DNA of 64,000 nt, taken from Ulota crispa (lineage: Eukaryota > Streptophyta > Bryopsida > Orthotrichales > Orthotrichaceae). Shown here piece after piece: positions 27,084-46,628 of this stretch. A program made the position numbers and the translations under genes. Below the pieces are notes generated by a model. It was not told the DNA's origin. It ran no database searches and was given only the letters and a program-made list of their open reading frames with translations. Location: assembly GCA_963920765.1 (NCBI GenBank), contig OY987242.1:24390002-24454001 (forward strand), in the 5' to 3' direction. Positions within the stretch are counted from its first letter, which is position 1; the number at the start of each line of letters is the position of its first letter.

Positions 27084-29079
27084 CAGGTTACAAAATGTTG
27101 AGAATCGGAGGTACAGGAAGAGGTACAGATGGCAACCTAAACTTTAATGTATTTGTTCACTTGTATTACAGACATTTGTGTCTGTAAAATAAAATGTAGG
27201 ACACAAGTGTTTGAAAAATATAGGTTCCAGGTTTCATTAGGTCTTCTTTACCTATTGGAGCATTTAATTGCTTTAGTGTAAAACCTTTTGAATCCAAGTG
27301 GTCCAATACCTTCCAAACACCCCCTTGGGACAGAAGAAAGGGATGCATGGTCATATTTGTGGACATTGGTGTCCACAAATCAATAAATGATGAAGGGATA
27401 TCATGTTTATTTGAATAAACATGTTTGAGATTGTCTCTTTATTAAAAAAAACATAATTTTGAAAATGTCAGAATCGATTGGGGATGGTATTTCATATTTT
27501 TAGGTTCTGACACGTGTGATAATTCATCAGCAGAGCCTAGAGTTGTTATCTAAGTCCATATAAACATTATACAAAGATTGTATGATTCAGGTCTTTGTTC
27601 AAGTCATTGGCTGTTTTCTCTTTGATTTCTTTTCAATTGTATTGAGTTGTCACTACCAATCTCCTTGTCATTCTTCACTCATTCAAAGTTCAATGTATGA
27701 CAATTGCAAGACATTTGGCTTTGAATTTTTATAATGTAGTTTCAATATTTTCAAAAAGGCAAATGGATTTTTTTGTCACATGAAAATAAATTGGTCCTTT
27801 TGGTGTTTTCTCAATTATAAAAAATCGTGTCTAGGATCCTATATTGCCTTGCAACATGGTGGATGTTTTAGTTCACCTTCTTTGGTAACTAAAGCCATCT
27901 TTTTATGAGAATCACAAATTGGAGACTTACATTTTTTTGCTTTAATTGAGCACTTTGACTCCTTGATTGCTCTTGTAACAAGTATTGCTTGACACTAGTT
28001 GGGTAAAGGTATTGTTAGTTTTTGAGGAATCTTTTCAATGCTATTGAAGTACTCAACTAGTTGCTATTTCATATGAAGCAAGATCTCCACAAGGTCTTTT
28101 TGAAGCTCTTAAATCATTGCACTCTCAATGGCACTAAAGCTCAACATAAATCTACTATTCTATATGAATTATTGACACCTAAGATACCTACAACATTTGA
28201 AGGTGCTTCACACTACATCCCACATCCCATGTATGCAAGCCCCATCTCAATACAAGATCCGAATATGTACTTGTGCTTGTGATGTCATTGAGTGACAATT
28301 AAAGAAAAACTATCGGCTTTGGATGACAAAGTGATGGTTTTGGGTGATTGGCATGACAGTTTTGAGTGCCCCATCCCGCTATTTAAGAACTCCTCAAATT
28401 AGTATTATGAGCACACTAAAGACGTCTCCTAGCACACAAATATACATTTTCAGTGATTTACGACTTTGAAAGATCTTTGTGAACAAATGCTTCCAATTGA
28501 AAATTTCAAATGGATGCAAATATTTTTGATTTCCTCTTCCTAACTCAACATTATTTTCTTCAAAGTTCATCAACTGATTTTCCTACTCCAAAACCCTTAC
28601 TTTCACACTTATGGGTGCTCCTACCTTACCCCTAGTGTGAAGCGCCCCCTTGGAACAAACTACAATCAACTCAACAAAAGCTAAGGTAGAGACGCCCATT
28701 CCCAACTAGGGTTCTATTCCCAACCACTAGGGTGTTTTGGGTCCAACCAACCTATTTCTAAGTTTTGGAATGCAAATTTTTACCCTTTTTACGATTAAGA
28801 CAAATGAAGTCATGACATGTGTCTCAAACAAAGGTAGGAAGTAGTGAGCTAGAAGTGTTTTGGTTATGATTGGGATAAGGAGAGTCTAGTGATTGGCTAT
28901 GGGTTCCAAACACTTTATGCACTTCAAAATTTGTATAAAACTCAATTTTGCATGAAAAAGTGAAAAAATTTATGTCGCAATATTTTGTATGAAGCCATCA
29001 AAGAAAAATTTGCGCACCATTGTTGCTCTAATATGTTGACCTATAGGAGCTTAAATGATTGGGTATGGGTAGAGAGGCC
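27084..29079. other. Intergenic between PII and the ADH gene
   Basis: AT-rich sequence. At about 28587-28627 is the right end of an AGGTARGAG MITE (ACACTTATGGGTGCTCCTACCT then TA), but I found no matching left end, so the copy is truncated. A small palindrome around TTGTGGACATTGGTGTCCAC lies at 27356. No gene recognised. Confidence 0.5.
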
Positions 29080-29326
29080 TTAACCCCTAAGTGCCCAGCA
29101 CAAGTTCACTCAAATCCAAACCCTTTGGAACTCATTCCAATCAAACTATCACCTAAAAGAGATCCACAAAAATTGACTGTACCGATTGGTAGTGAACATA
29201 GGCCTGGAACTCCAAGGAAAAGGCCATGTCCTTTCACCGTACCATTGAAAAGATTATAACAGTCAAACAAGGAAATTTTTCAAAACCAAGAGGCCATTTT
29301 TTGGCTCATTGGACGCTCAGGGTTAA
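29080..29326. mobile_element. piggyBac-like MITE 1 of 4 in an end-to-end chain
   Basis: TTAA at 29080-29083 and 29323-29326. Ends CCCCTAAGTGCCCA and complement of TGGACGCTCAGGG are imperfect inverted repeats. The right TTAA is shared with the next element. Confidence 0.68.
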
Positions 29327-29556
29327 CCCCTAAACATTTGAGCTTGCCTCTTCGACTAGTACAGTATGGGGTATTTTGCTTATATTTGGAATGGATCTAC
29401 ACCTCTACTATAGTTGAGACCAACAAATAAGTTAGAGAATAGATCAATGCGGTTCTAGTGAGCTACTGGAGATCCCAAATTAAAAAAATTTATTGGTAGC
29501 AATTGACAATTATACATCAGCGTATATACTATGCCCTATGGACGTTTAAGGGTTAA
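29323..29556. mobile_element. piggyBac-like MITE 2 of 4, 234 bp
   Basis: TTAACCCCTAAAC at left, GTTTAAGGGTTAA at right. The interior (GAGACCAACAAATAAGTTAG, GATCAATGC) closely matches 44444-44677, which is also 234 bp. Confidence 0.8.
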
Positions 29557-29771
29557 CTTTGAAAGACCCAAAAGCCCTTTGTGGCCGTATGTTTAGACGT
29601 ATTTGAGCTGCTCTAAGGGCTTTCCAATTTTTTTTATGCACCCACCATCATACAACCCTTCAATATGTATGGTTGTAACACTTAGTTTCTAGCTGATTCA
29701 AACTTCAAAATATTGGTTGCGACCGTATTTGGTACCGTAGCTCCAAAGCCCAAGGGCCGTTTAGGGGTTAA
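29553..29771. mobile_element. piggyBac-like MITE 3 of 4
   Basis: It runs from the shared TTAA at 29553 to TTAA at 29768. The right end GGCCGTTTAGGGGTTAA is typical; the left end is decayed, but the subterminal AAAAGCCCTTTG matches the 44-kb copy. Confidence 0.62.
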
Positions 29772-30019
29772 CCCTTAAAGGATGTTGCCTACCAAAAGTG
29801 TTGTATGTATTTGTACAAGAATTGTTTAATACTTGAAGAAATGACTTTATGACATATGTCAACAATTTCCCAAGAAAATCCTAATAGACCAGTAGTATGT
29901 CTATGACTTGGCTTGAAATTTACAACTCCAATGAAATTCATGTGCTATCAAAAGACCCCATCTGTATAGAACACAAGAGTCCGTATACAAAAAAAAAAAC
30001 AACATCCTTTACGGGTTAA
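29768..30019. mobile_element. piggyBac-like MITE 4 of 4
   Basis: Left TTAACCCTTAAAGGATGTTG and right complement of AACATCCTTTACGGGTTAA match over 19 of 20 bases. TTAA at 29768-29771 (shared) and 30016-30019. It ends about 170 bp before the ADH start codon. Confidence 0.82.
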
Positions 30020-30191
30020 AGGTTCTCAAAAAGGAGGTTTCTATACAAGCAAGCAGGCTCCTCCGACGACGCCACATGCCCCGTCACCACCATCCCAAGT
30101 GGCCGCACTTTCAACCTCCCGCATGCCCCCCCCCCCCCCCACCACCACGCCCTCCGCTTTGCCTTGCTTTCCTGCAAATGCCACGCCTGCC

Positions 30192-37948
<7,757 letters not shown>

Positions 37949-39174
37949 GAATAAGTCTGAGATTTGAAATCTTTTTTTTCGTCTGTTGAAGCTTTCAGCA
38001 AATTGGAACCAGCTTCTAAGATGTGTGTGGACGTCGTATTCTTGGAAACAAGTTATTTGTCATGGAATGGAAGCAGATGCTGTTGTAAAAAATGGGATGT
38101 ATAAGTTGAAAATATATACATATGATTCATAGACATAGTTTTCTTCGCAGGCTCTATTCACCACAATTTGAAGCGGCGATGTTTGCTTGTCCAGTTTTTA
38201 TTTTTTTCCGTGAAGCCTGTTCTTTATTCTAGACACCGACTGTGTGAGTGCATGCTCACCTGACTGAACAGTAGCCATTCGTTGGTGCAAATTGCCATGT
38301 TGAAGTTGTTATATTTGTCCAATAAGAAAATTTCGATCACCTGTGCATGCTCTCAGTATTTTGCACTGCATGTTACAATCAAGTGATGAATTAGTAGTTA
38401 ACGTTAATTCCAAATTGGAAGGAATTTGTGCCGCTGTCCGTTTAAGTACACCAAATAGGGCAAATAGGGCATTTAGGTTGCCTTATCTTGGCAAAGTTTC
38501 CTTATGACTCACCCTTACCCACCTAGAGGGGTATGCAACTCTCTTTATGCTACATTAATTCTTGGTTTTGTTGAGAGTTTCAGCTTCTCTTCTCCTTGAC
38601 TCTGCTGCTTGTTGCTGTGCCCAACCACTCCTTCATTACTCCATTATTTATCACAATAATTATTGACAAAAATTATTGTTGTCTTGGTAAATATTTAAAT
38701 AGTGTGTAATGTCAAGAAATTTGTATCGTAACGAGGCAACCTACATGCACTACTTGGTGTAGATAAAAAAGAATAATATCTTCTCACTCAATGCTCAAAT
38801 CAACCGGTAAATACATATGGGGACGCTTTGATCAAGTAGACTGACTTGGAGACCTCGAGTGACAACGTTCCCATCATATAACCCATGCTCATAAAGAAAG
38901 TTGAGTAATAATTGCAGTCTTTTCAAGAATCTGGATAAGTGAAGAGATTAATTGTTCATGACATCAGCTCAGAAGACATACCGTATGGGAGGAAGCCATA
39001 ATTTCTCTACCATGATAGGTGCAACACAAAACTGGACCTCCATTCCCAGATTCTTACGTGATCTCCGTCCAGTTCATCACTCCTCCTGCGATTTGTAATT
39101 CCCTACTCTCTATCATTGGACCTCAAAAAACCTCAAGTGCATATTACCAAACATAACTAAGTTTGCACCATGCA
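37949..39174. other. Intergenic between convergent ADH and arginine decarboxylase genes
   Basis: The first 200 bp are likely the ADH 3' untranslated region. The remainder is AT-rich, with no recognisable gene or element. Confidence 0.5.
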
Positions 39175-42100
39175 TTAGGAGCGTGTGTATGCAGGCGTTA
39201 CATACGTGACAAAACAGATACTAGCCAAAACCGAGCCAAAGCCTTTGGTCACATCCGCCTCCCGGATGATGAAATCTTCCTCAAAGCATTCGTAGTCCTT
39301 CTCATCAAAGCGTCTCTTAAAAATCTCAGTCAAATCTTTCTTCAGAATCGATTTTGCAATTTCTGTAGTTGCATGGCCCTCGTATTCTGCCGCGTACCCT
39401 CCAATGTGGAACTTGTCCTTTTTCCTCCGGATCTGCCAACGCATCAAGATCATTAGAATTTACAAAGAAATTAATAGACAAGCTGCCCATTGCATTTTAA
39501 ATCATTGTTAAGGTAAGAACACTCATAAGCGTCAGTGTCCCTACAACCGTCACCACTAAAATCTTGGAAAATTTGTAGAAGTAAATGGATGTAATTACAA
39601 TGATGTGCAAAATGTGAACATGAAATTTTAGTGTTGGTTATGGATACAATGACAGTTTGCTCTTAAAAGATTCACAACTTATTCTCACGGTATCCAAATA
39701 ATACATTTAAAAGTGCAAACTCATTATTTTTTTCTTGCTAACAGGATCCTATAATTTGCTAGATGTTTATTAATAGTCATCAAGTTCAAAACCCTTTAAA
39801 ACACCATATTTGTTAATTTGGTTAAAACAAGTGTCTCACTTTGTACTCCACCTGAAACCCAAAAAGTTACCTTAAACTAGATTCAAAGGTATGAGATTTT
39901 GTCTGAGCCACTAAGATTTTTTCCCTTGCAAACTCCTCTCAGGTGAGGACACGTGTACCAAAAAAATGCTAAGCTCGGTTTTGAGAGACCTCCTAAAACT
40001 TTCAGATCAAAATTTGAAAGTCCCAAAATGTATCGTTTTTGCCAAATTAACGAATATGACGTTTAAACTAATGCTTATGGGTGTTCTAGTACAAGAACGG
40101 AAACAATATCCTTGTACAGAAACCCGACCAATGCGACATCTCTCATCATAAAGCTGGCCTTCAAGAGCAGTGTGTACAACTTTCTAGCATGCAACATGGG
40201 TGATAAATTGGCACAATTGAAACAAATGAGGTGGAACAAAAACCTTCAACATACCTGCACACGACCGACCCCGGCAGTGATTCGGTCACCCTTCACACCA
40301 TGCATCAGGGCCATAATTGATTCTTGTACAGCTCCATGCCGTAAGAATGGCATTGCCTCTTCCATTGAAACTGGCTCGGCTTCAGGCGGAATAACAGACG
40401 TGTACTTGACGATATTAAGGTCTTGGATACCTGCAATCAAGCTGTGATTTGCTTAGACGCTTCTGATCTCAGAAGCCTTGCCATTATCAGTTTCTACTAT
40501 ATTCACACAAAAGTCATAACATATCTTGCTGCTTTGAAGTCTAGTGGATTTCTATGCACAAATTTGAACTGAAAGAGATTAGAAATTTTAAGGGTATCAG
40601 CAGAAAATGTGGAAGAATTTAACAGGTGTGTTCAGGGATCACAGAGTACTTCAAGGTGTCGGAAGAAAGGACTATTAGAGAGAATTCGCCACATCACAGG
40701 GGTCATAATGTAGTATACTCGAAAACCATCACTTTAAGGGCTGATCTACCTTTTCATGGGCTTCCAAGACATGAAGGCTTTTTGTCTAATTTTCAGACAA
40801 AGAGAAATGGATGCCAAATGTATCATAATTTTTCTCATATTTTGAAGTACTATCAAATTACTGATGATTTTTTAATTTTTTTTTTGTAGTATACACCTAT
40901 TTGTCTAAACCTTTCATAAATTGTTAATTTTGCAACTTGTAAAGAGAAGAGGAGAAATCAAGGAGTGTGGTTGACTTGCAATAAAATACACCTTTCTTTC
41001 AACAACTTGAAGAGGTCCATTCAAGGACCACTTCATATCCATTCTTGAGCTACCTATGGCATGCTTCATATGAAAGGGTCGTATTTTGAGCATACTACCT
41101 TACTCCTCACTTTCTATGAGAATTTGGCTTGCAACACATCAAAGTCAAAGCAAGAGACAAGAAAGTGAGGTAAGGTAGTCGGCTCTAAAATTGTTCGGTT
41201 ATTTTGAACCGATCATGTAGGGTCACAAAAATAATGCACGTAGGTTCTTAAATGGGTCACATTTTTTCATGTTCAGAAATTGTACTTGTGCATGCATTGT
41301 TTTAGAACCTCAAGAGAGTGACATGAGCTACCATTAAGTGCGCTTATTGGCCATAACTGCGTTGAGTTTTGTCTTCCAATAAAATATAAATATATGTCAT
41401 ACTTAAATAAATGAAAACATGTTCTTAATCATGATTTGAGCATTAGAATATGGAATGGGTGCTTGCAAGCTTCAAGAGCCTTATTGGAACATTTTGGGCT
41501 TTGTAGTGGTTGCTTTTAGGACTCATGTGCTCCATTTACACACCGCCTTTGCATCATGAATACTACCACCTAAGATCAAGAATAGATTACCTATGCACCT
41601 TTTGCTTTGATAAATTGTAGTTAATTCATACCAACTCAAAATAATTCAAATCAAATGACCACAAAACTGTTGTTTCTTTGACTTTCCACCAAAAATATTT
41701 CTAGGTTGCTCATTTGAGTTTATTTTAGTACAAACATTACCTTTCCCTTAAGGTAAGAGGCTCAAACTCAGTTAGGGCAGTAATATTGCTCACCTCCCCA
41801 AATGAAATTCACCAGTACATGCCTTATTCATAGCCTTTCAAAAATGTATAATAGACGTACATTTGAGAAAGTGATCCATTTTAAAACCCTATGACCTTTC
41901 CACTTCAAAATTTCATAACTAATTCCACATTGCTCTAAAAATTACAAAATAACTTGAGTTAGATGCTAATTCCTCTTGTCTTTCAAGAAAAATTTACTGA
42001 AAAATATTTCAAGAAGTTCCACCTCCCCAAAATTCAGTTTCAGCTCTTACATGGTCGGTTTATGAGCCTCTTACCTTAGATGGTCTGGTTTACGAGCCGA

Positions 42101-42626
42101 CTACCTTACCTTACTCCTCACTTTCTGTCAGAATTGACTTGCAAACACATCAACATCTAAGCACGAGACGAGAAAAGTGAGGTACATTACCTGCATCTTC
42201 CAGAGCAATGTCATACGACCCCGTCTCCCAAGGATCCGATCCATCCCCTTGATCCGTCTCTCCAAACCCCTTCACCATAAAATAGTGCTTGGGAATGCGC
42301 GACCCGAACAACACGCCATGCCCACCGCGCACCAGCTCCTCCATCTTCAGCCCCGTCAACTCGCCCCCGTTGTCCAACCACTTCAAGCCGAACTTCGGTG
42401 GCAACGTCGGCTTGGGCTCGTCATCTCGGTGATGCTCCACTCCTTTCTTTGTCTTCTTCTTCCCTGCTGCTGCGAGCACCACAAGCCTACTACCGGCCTT
42501 CGAGACGACTCCCACTCGGTTAGATCGGTGTGCGAGGTCGCCGTCTAGGGATGCAGAGATGGAAGAATAGGCGGAGGAAGCCGAGAGAGCAGATTTATCG
42601 GACAATGTAGTCGTAGCGAGCGCCAT
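39175..42626 (-). CDS. Pyruvoyl-dependent arginine decarboxylase, predicted plastid-targeted, 3 exons
   Basis: Exons (minus): 42626-42191, 40430-40255, 39432-39175; phases join to 289 aa. Residues 1 to about 60 are Ala/Ser/Thr-rich with Arg and Lys and few acidic residues (start MALATTTLSDKSALSASSAY), like a transit peptide. An in-frame Met at 42662 is an alternative start. The rest follows the PvlArgDC fold: RIPKHYFMVKGFGET, SYDIALEDAGIQDLNIVKYT-SVIPPEAEPV, then GYAAEYEGH and a C-terminal GSVLASICFVTYV strand. The family cleaves itself before a Ser to make a pyruvoyl cofactor. Here the site is Thr156-Ser157, aligned with Ser52-Ser53 of the Methanocaldococcus enzyme; Glu220 aligns with its proton donor Glu109. 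Arginine would be decarboxylated to agmatine, the first step to polyamines. Intron 1 holds several MITEs. A plant enzyme of the usual kind would be PLP-dependent. Confidence 0.9.
39511..40089. mobile_element. AGGTARGAG-family MITE (314-bp type), split, decayed right end
   Basis: Left AGGTAAGAACACTCATAAGC after TA; interior as in the other copies; right end ATGCTTATGGGTGTTCTAG is decayed. The nested element at 39799-40063 explains the extra length. Confidence 0.8.
39799..40063. mobile_element. MITE with AACACCATATT termini, copy 2, nested
   Basis: Left AAACACCATATTTGTTAATT, right complement of AATTAACGAATATGACGTTT, TA on both sides. Its insertion separates ACCCTTA from the GCTTATGGG end of the host MITE. 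Confidence 0.8.
41173..42106. mobile_element. AGGTAGTCGGCTC-type element in decarboxylase intron 1
   Basis: Left AGGTAGTCGGCTC and right complement GAGCCGACTACCT face each other, with TA on both sides. It encloses the 326-bp MITE 41751-42076, whose ends are related. The flanks themselves are a direct repeat: 41096-41170 resembles 42105-42185. Confidence 0.7.
41751..42076. mobile_element. AGGTARGAG-family MITE, 326-bp type
   Basis: Left AGGTAAGAGGCTCAAA, right complement of GAGCCTCTTACCT, TA both sides. Its 326-bp length and interior (ACCTTTCCACTTCAAAATTT) match 46303-46628. Confidence 0.87.
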
Positions 42627-42689
42627 GACGACTACCTGCACGTAATCAACGTCCGTGATCACCTAACAAGTCAACAAAACAAGCAGAGG

Positions 42690-43400
42690 AGAGAACTTAT
42701 AATGTGTCTCTAAATCACCAAGCAAGACAACAAAATATTCAGAAGAGATTGTGGACTGTTTATCTAAGTCACCAAATAAGACATCAAAACATTCAGAAGA
42801 GATCGTGGACTGTTTATCTAAATCACCAGGACGCTCACGGAACTCTAAACATATACCAATGCTGCCCTGCGGAAACAACTCAAGAAGAAATGAAACTAAA
42901 AAAAAAAAACACTTAAGAAGCGCTTTCAAATTAACTCAATCTAAACCGCTAACGGGATAGCACCAAGCAAGGGAACAAATTACGCACAGGAGATTGTGGA
43001 ATGTGTATCTAAATTGCCAGGCGATTAAGAAGCTCACGGAACTCTAAATGTGTACCACTGCTGCCCTGCAGTAACAACTCAAGACGAAATAAAACTCAAA
43101 AAAGAAACTTAAAAATGCTCTCAAATTGACTCAATCTAAACCGCTAAAGGAATATCACCAAACAAGACAACAAAACATACACAGGAGATCGTGGAATATG
43201 TCTCTAAATTGCCAGGCGATTAAGATGCTGACGGAACTCACTAAATGTCTACCTTAATGCTGCCCTGCGGTAACAACTCAAGAAGAAAGAAAATCTAAGA
43301 AAATCTTAAGAAACGCTCTCAAAATTGACTCAGTCTAAACCGCTAAAGGAATATCACCAAACAAGACAACAAAACAAGCATCAAAGACTCAAAAAGATGC
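42690..43400. repeat. Tandem repeats upstream of the arginine decarboxylase
   Basis: Two units of about 61 bp (CAAAACATTCAGAAGAGATC type) at 42710-42832 are followed by about three units of roughly 190 bp (CTGCCCTGCGGAAACAACTC, CTCAATCTAAACCGCTAA). It lies 60-800 bp upstream of the start codon, so it is part of the 5' leader or promoter. Confidence 0.82.
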
Positions 43401-44443
43401 TTCTGATGCCCGAGGAGACACAAAGCTAAGCTACACCGAACTTTCAATGATATCAAAGACTTCACAGCAATGCCAGCTCAAGCAGGAGTGAAATAATTAG
43501 AAGATTCTTGAGAAACTCTAACTAACTACTAAGGAAACGCTCAACAAATACCTTGATCACAGCTACCAACGCAATGTCACAAAACAATTGATCAAAACAT
43601 TCTCAAGGGGCCGCATAATATGTATAAGTCTCTCTGTCAACTCCCGAGGCGACTAAGATGCTACACCAAAACTTCAATGTTTTGAAATAGTTCACTAAGA
43701 ATGATTTCAATGCCTTGCACTAGTTCACTAAGATGCAAATTCTAGAAGAAAACTTCAATGCCTTGCAATAGGTCACTAAGATGCAAACTCAAGAAGAAGT
43801 AATATCAAAAGCACAAGAAAAATCGATGCTTAGCAAAATCTTACTCGTTCATGCAACTTGATCGAGACAGCTACTCACCAGCACTCAAAGTCTCTCAGAA
43901 TATCTATCTGATAGCAATGTCACTATCTTCTTCCGCACACGAGAGTCTAGATCTATACCATAACCACACTGAATGCTGCACGAGTATCACCAAGTGATAG
44001 TCACAACAAAAGCCGGGAAACAATGAAAGACATGAAGTGGTAAAAAATTTAAGAACATTATAAAGGAACTAGTCCATTGTTGCAGACATGCGGATATGCG
44101 GATATGATTTTAGACTGCGGTGGTTCTGGCCAGCATGCAATTGTGTTTCATATTGAAAGGAGTTCTAACAGTGCGGCGACCCGACAGTGTGATCTTTTAG
44201 CATGGGCCGTGTGCCGCGTCAATCCTGTGCCGGCCAATCGCCACTACCCATGTGGATGAGCCAGATGGCACTTGTAATGTAGTTTATGCGTAAGGCTTGA
44301 CAAGTGTATAATGTACGCTTTTGGAGTTACTATGCGACATTCAAGTTTCCATTATTGATACTATCTTTTTGCGTGCGTGCATGCAAATATTAGCAATTCG
44401 GAAAGCTTCTCCTACGATGTAAGATAATAATACTTTAAACAAG
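43401..44443. other. Intergenic, short imperfect repeats
   Basis: 43660-43800 has a few copies of TTCACTAAGATGCAAACTC-like sequence. The rest shows no gene or element that I can support. Confidence 0.4.
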
Positions 44444-44677
44444 TTAACCCTTAAACGACCTAAAAGCCCTTTGCGACCAGTACAATACAAGGTATTTTTC
44501 TTGTATTTGAAATGGATCCACACTTCTACTATATTTGAGACCAATAAAGAAGTTAGAAAATAGATCAATGCAATTCTAGTGAGCCACTTGAGATCCTAAA
44601 TTAAAATTTCTTTGTAGTAGCAAATGATAATTATATGTCAACGTATACACTATGTCCTATGGTCGTTTAAGGGTCAA
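44444..44677. mobile_element. piggyBac-like MITE, 234 bp
   Basis: Left TTAACCCTTAAACGACC, right GGTCGTTTAAGGGTCAA (one base off TTAA). Sequence and length match 29323-29556. The subterminal AAAGCCCTTTGCGACC also resembles the left end of the large piggyBac element at 46628. Confidence 0.82.
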
Positions 44678-45472
44678 CCCCTTTGCGACCACTACAATAT
44701 AGGGTGTTTTTTGTGTATTTGGAGTGCATCCCCACCTTTATTACATTTCGGATCAACAAAGAAGTTAGAATATAAATCAATGCTGTTGTTGTGAGGTAAT
44801 TAAGATCCCAAATTAAAGTTTTTTGTTAATAACAAATACAACAACGTACATATTACTCCCTTTGCCCCAATATAAACCTCCAAATCAAGCATAGTTCTTG
44901 TCCCACTAAAAAGCTCCCTTTTGCTAATTTCAATTGTTGAGAAAGCGTTTGTCATGTCCAATGATCTCATGGGGGCAAGTTAAGCAATTAGAGAGCATTC
45001 CTCTCTTGACAAGCTTGGCCTTGCCCATATGAGGTACCATTGTTGCTACTAATCTTTAAATCATTAATAATGAGGAGCTAGCAACATGTACAAATATGGT
45101 ACTTTTTGCATGGAATCTGGGTGACCAAACGGCAACATCAAAGCTGGAGATTTTGCACACATTTGGTAGATGGTACATTGATTCTAGAATGCATGTGCCA
45201 TCATTACAAAAACTAAAATAATGAGGAGCCAGCATTTTTCACAAACAATGCACAAAAATGGTACTTTTTGCATGGAATTTGGGTGTCTAAAAGGCAACAT
45301 CAAAACTTGAGATTTTGCAAATATTTGGTAGGAGGTACATTGATTCTAGAATGCATTTGTCACCAGCATAATGACTAAAAATACAATTAATCCCTCATGG
45401 AGAAGTTTTTTAGAGGTTTATAATGGGACAGAGGGAGTATGTATTATAATAGCTTGGTCCTTTAAGGGTTAA
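44674..45472. mobile_element. piggyBac-like MITE split by a Stowaway element
   Basis: It begins at the shared TCAA (44674-44677) and ends GGTCCTTTAAGGGTTAA at 45472. Without the Stowaway insertion it is about 215 bp, and it is homologous to its left neighbour. Confidence 0.72.
44856..45437. mobile_element. Stowaway-like MITE nested in a piggyBac-like MITE
   Basis: Left CTCCCTTTGCCCCAATATAA, right complement TTATAATGGGACAGAGGGAG, TA on both sides. 582 bp, with internal duplication (GGTACATTGATTCTAGAATG twice). Related to 4645-5061. Confidence 0.85.
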
Positions 45473-46302
45473 ATACCGTGACTTGAGGCAACTAATAAGA
45501 ACACAATTATCACAGCTTAATTCTACATTATAGGCTTGGTTCCAATGTAACTGGCCAAATCAAGCTTAACACAGAAAAGATAGTAGTGAACAATCAAGCT
45601 ACACTGCTTTACCAATGCTCCATTGGCTATAAGAAAATGCTGCCAATTTGGTCATATTTTGTAGATTCAGATGTGTCAATTTTGTATGTTTTGTGTCAAT
45701 TCAAACATTTGTTTGTCAATTTGGACAGGTTTAGTCAGTTTGAACATTGTTTTCTTTTAGATGTTTGATGCTTTTGTGCTCGATGGTAAGATCACTTGCT
45801 ATGAAAAGAAGAAATGTGTCGGGAATCTTGTTTCTTGCACTAAGGTAACAACACCATGCATGAGCAATTCCACCAAAGTGGAGCCCTACTTTTGAGGTTT
45901 TCACCATTGACTATGGACCCAAAATGGAGCAGTGAATGTCACTTGCACAAGAAAATCTTGCCACATGTCAATTGCTAAGTTGCTGTGAGATGGTTGGGAT
46001 TGGGACCATCAAGCACATGTATAGGAACACATCAAAATAGTTTCAAGGGTAGTCTAGAGCTGCTAATAGGGACCCTATGAGCTGCACTTTACTTTTAATA
46101 TAAAACAATCTACAATACTTTTTTCCACAAAAATTATGTTCCATGATAGTTTATTGAAAGGCTAACCTTATAAAAAAATTCCTGAATTTTCCAAGACTCT
46201 AAAGTACCCTAAACCCTTAAACGCTCAAGTATGGGTGCGGTTACCTTAGTATTTATTTCCCGAGCAAGATTGTTGAGACGACAAATGCCGGGGAGCATGA
46301 TA
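45473..46302. other. Intergenic, no gene recognised
   Basis: Contains TTTGTCAATTTGGACA-like sequence, similar to the spacer at 59879-60105, and a TAAACCCTTAAACG piece at 46208 that may be an orphan piggyBac-type end. Confidence 0.4.
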
Positions 46303-46628
46303 AGGTAAGAGGCTCGAATTGCGTTAAGGCACTAATTCCGCTCACCTCTCCAAATGATCTCCGTCAGTACACGGCTTATACATAGCCTTTCCATAATGTG
46401 CAGTGGATGTACATTTGAGGAGGTGCACCATTTTAGAGCCCTATGACCTTTCCACTTCAAAATTTCATAACTAATTCCACATTGCTCTAAAAAATACAAA
46501 ATAACTTGAGTTAGATGCCAATGTCTATTGTCTTTCAAGGAAAATTTACTAAAAAATATATCAAGAAGGTCCACCTCCCCAAAATTTAGTTTTAGCTCTT
46601 AGATGGTCGGTTTACAAGCCTCTTACCT
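46303..46628. mobile_element. AGGTARGAG-family MITE, intact 326-bp copy
   Basis: Left AGGTAAGAGGCTCGAA, right complement of AAGCCTCTTACCT, TA on both sides. The right TA lies in the TTAA that also forms the left target site of the large piggyBac element. Confidence 0.88.

Noticed and set aside
28587..28627. Complete AGGTARGAG MITE near 28.6 kb
   Set aside because: Only the right terminus is visible; no left terminus of the family was found upstream.
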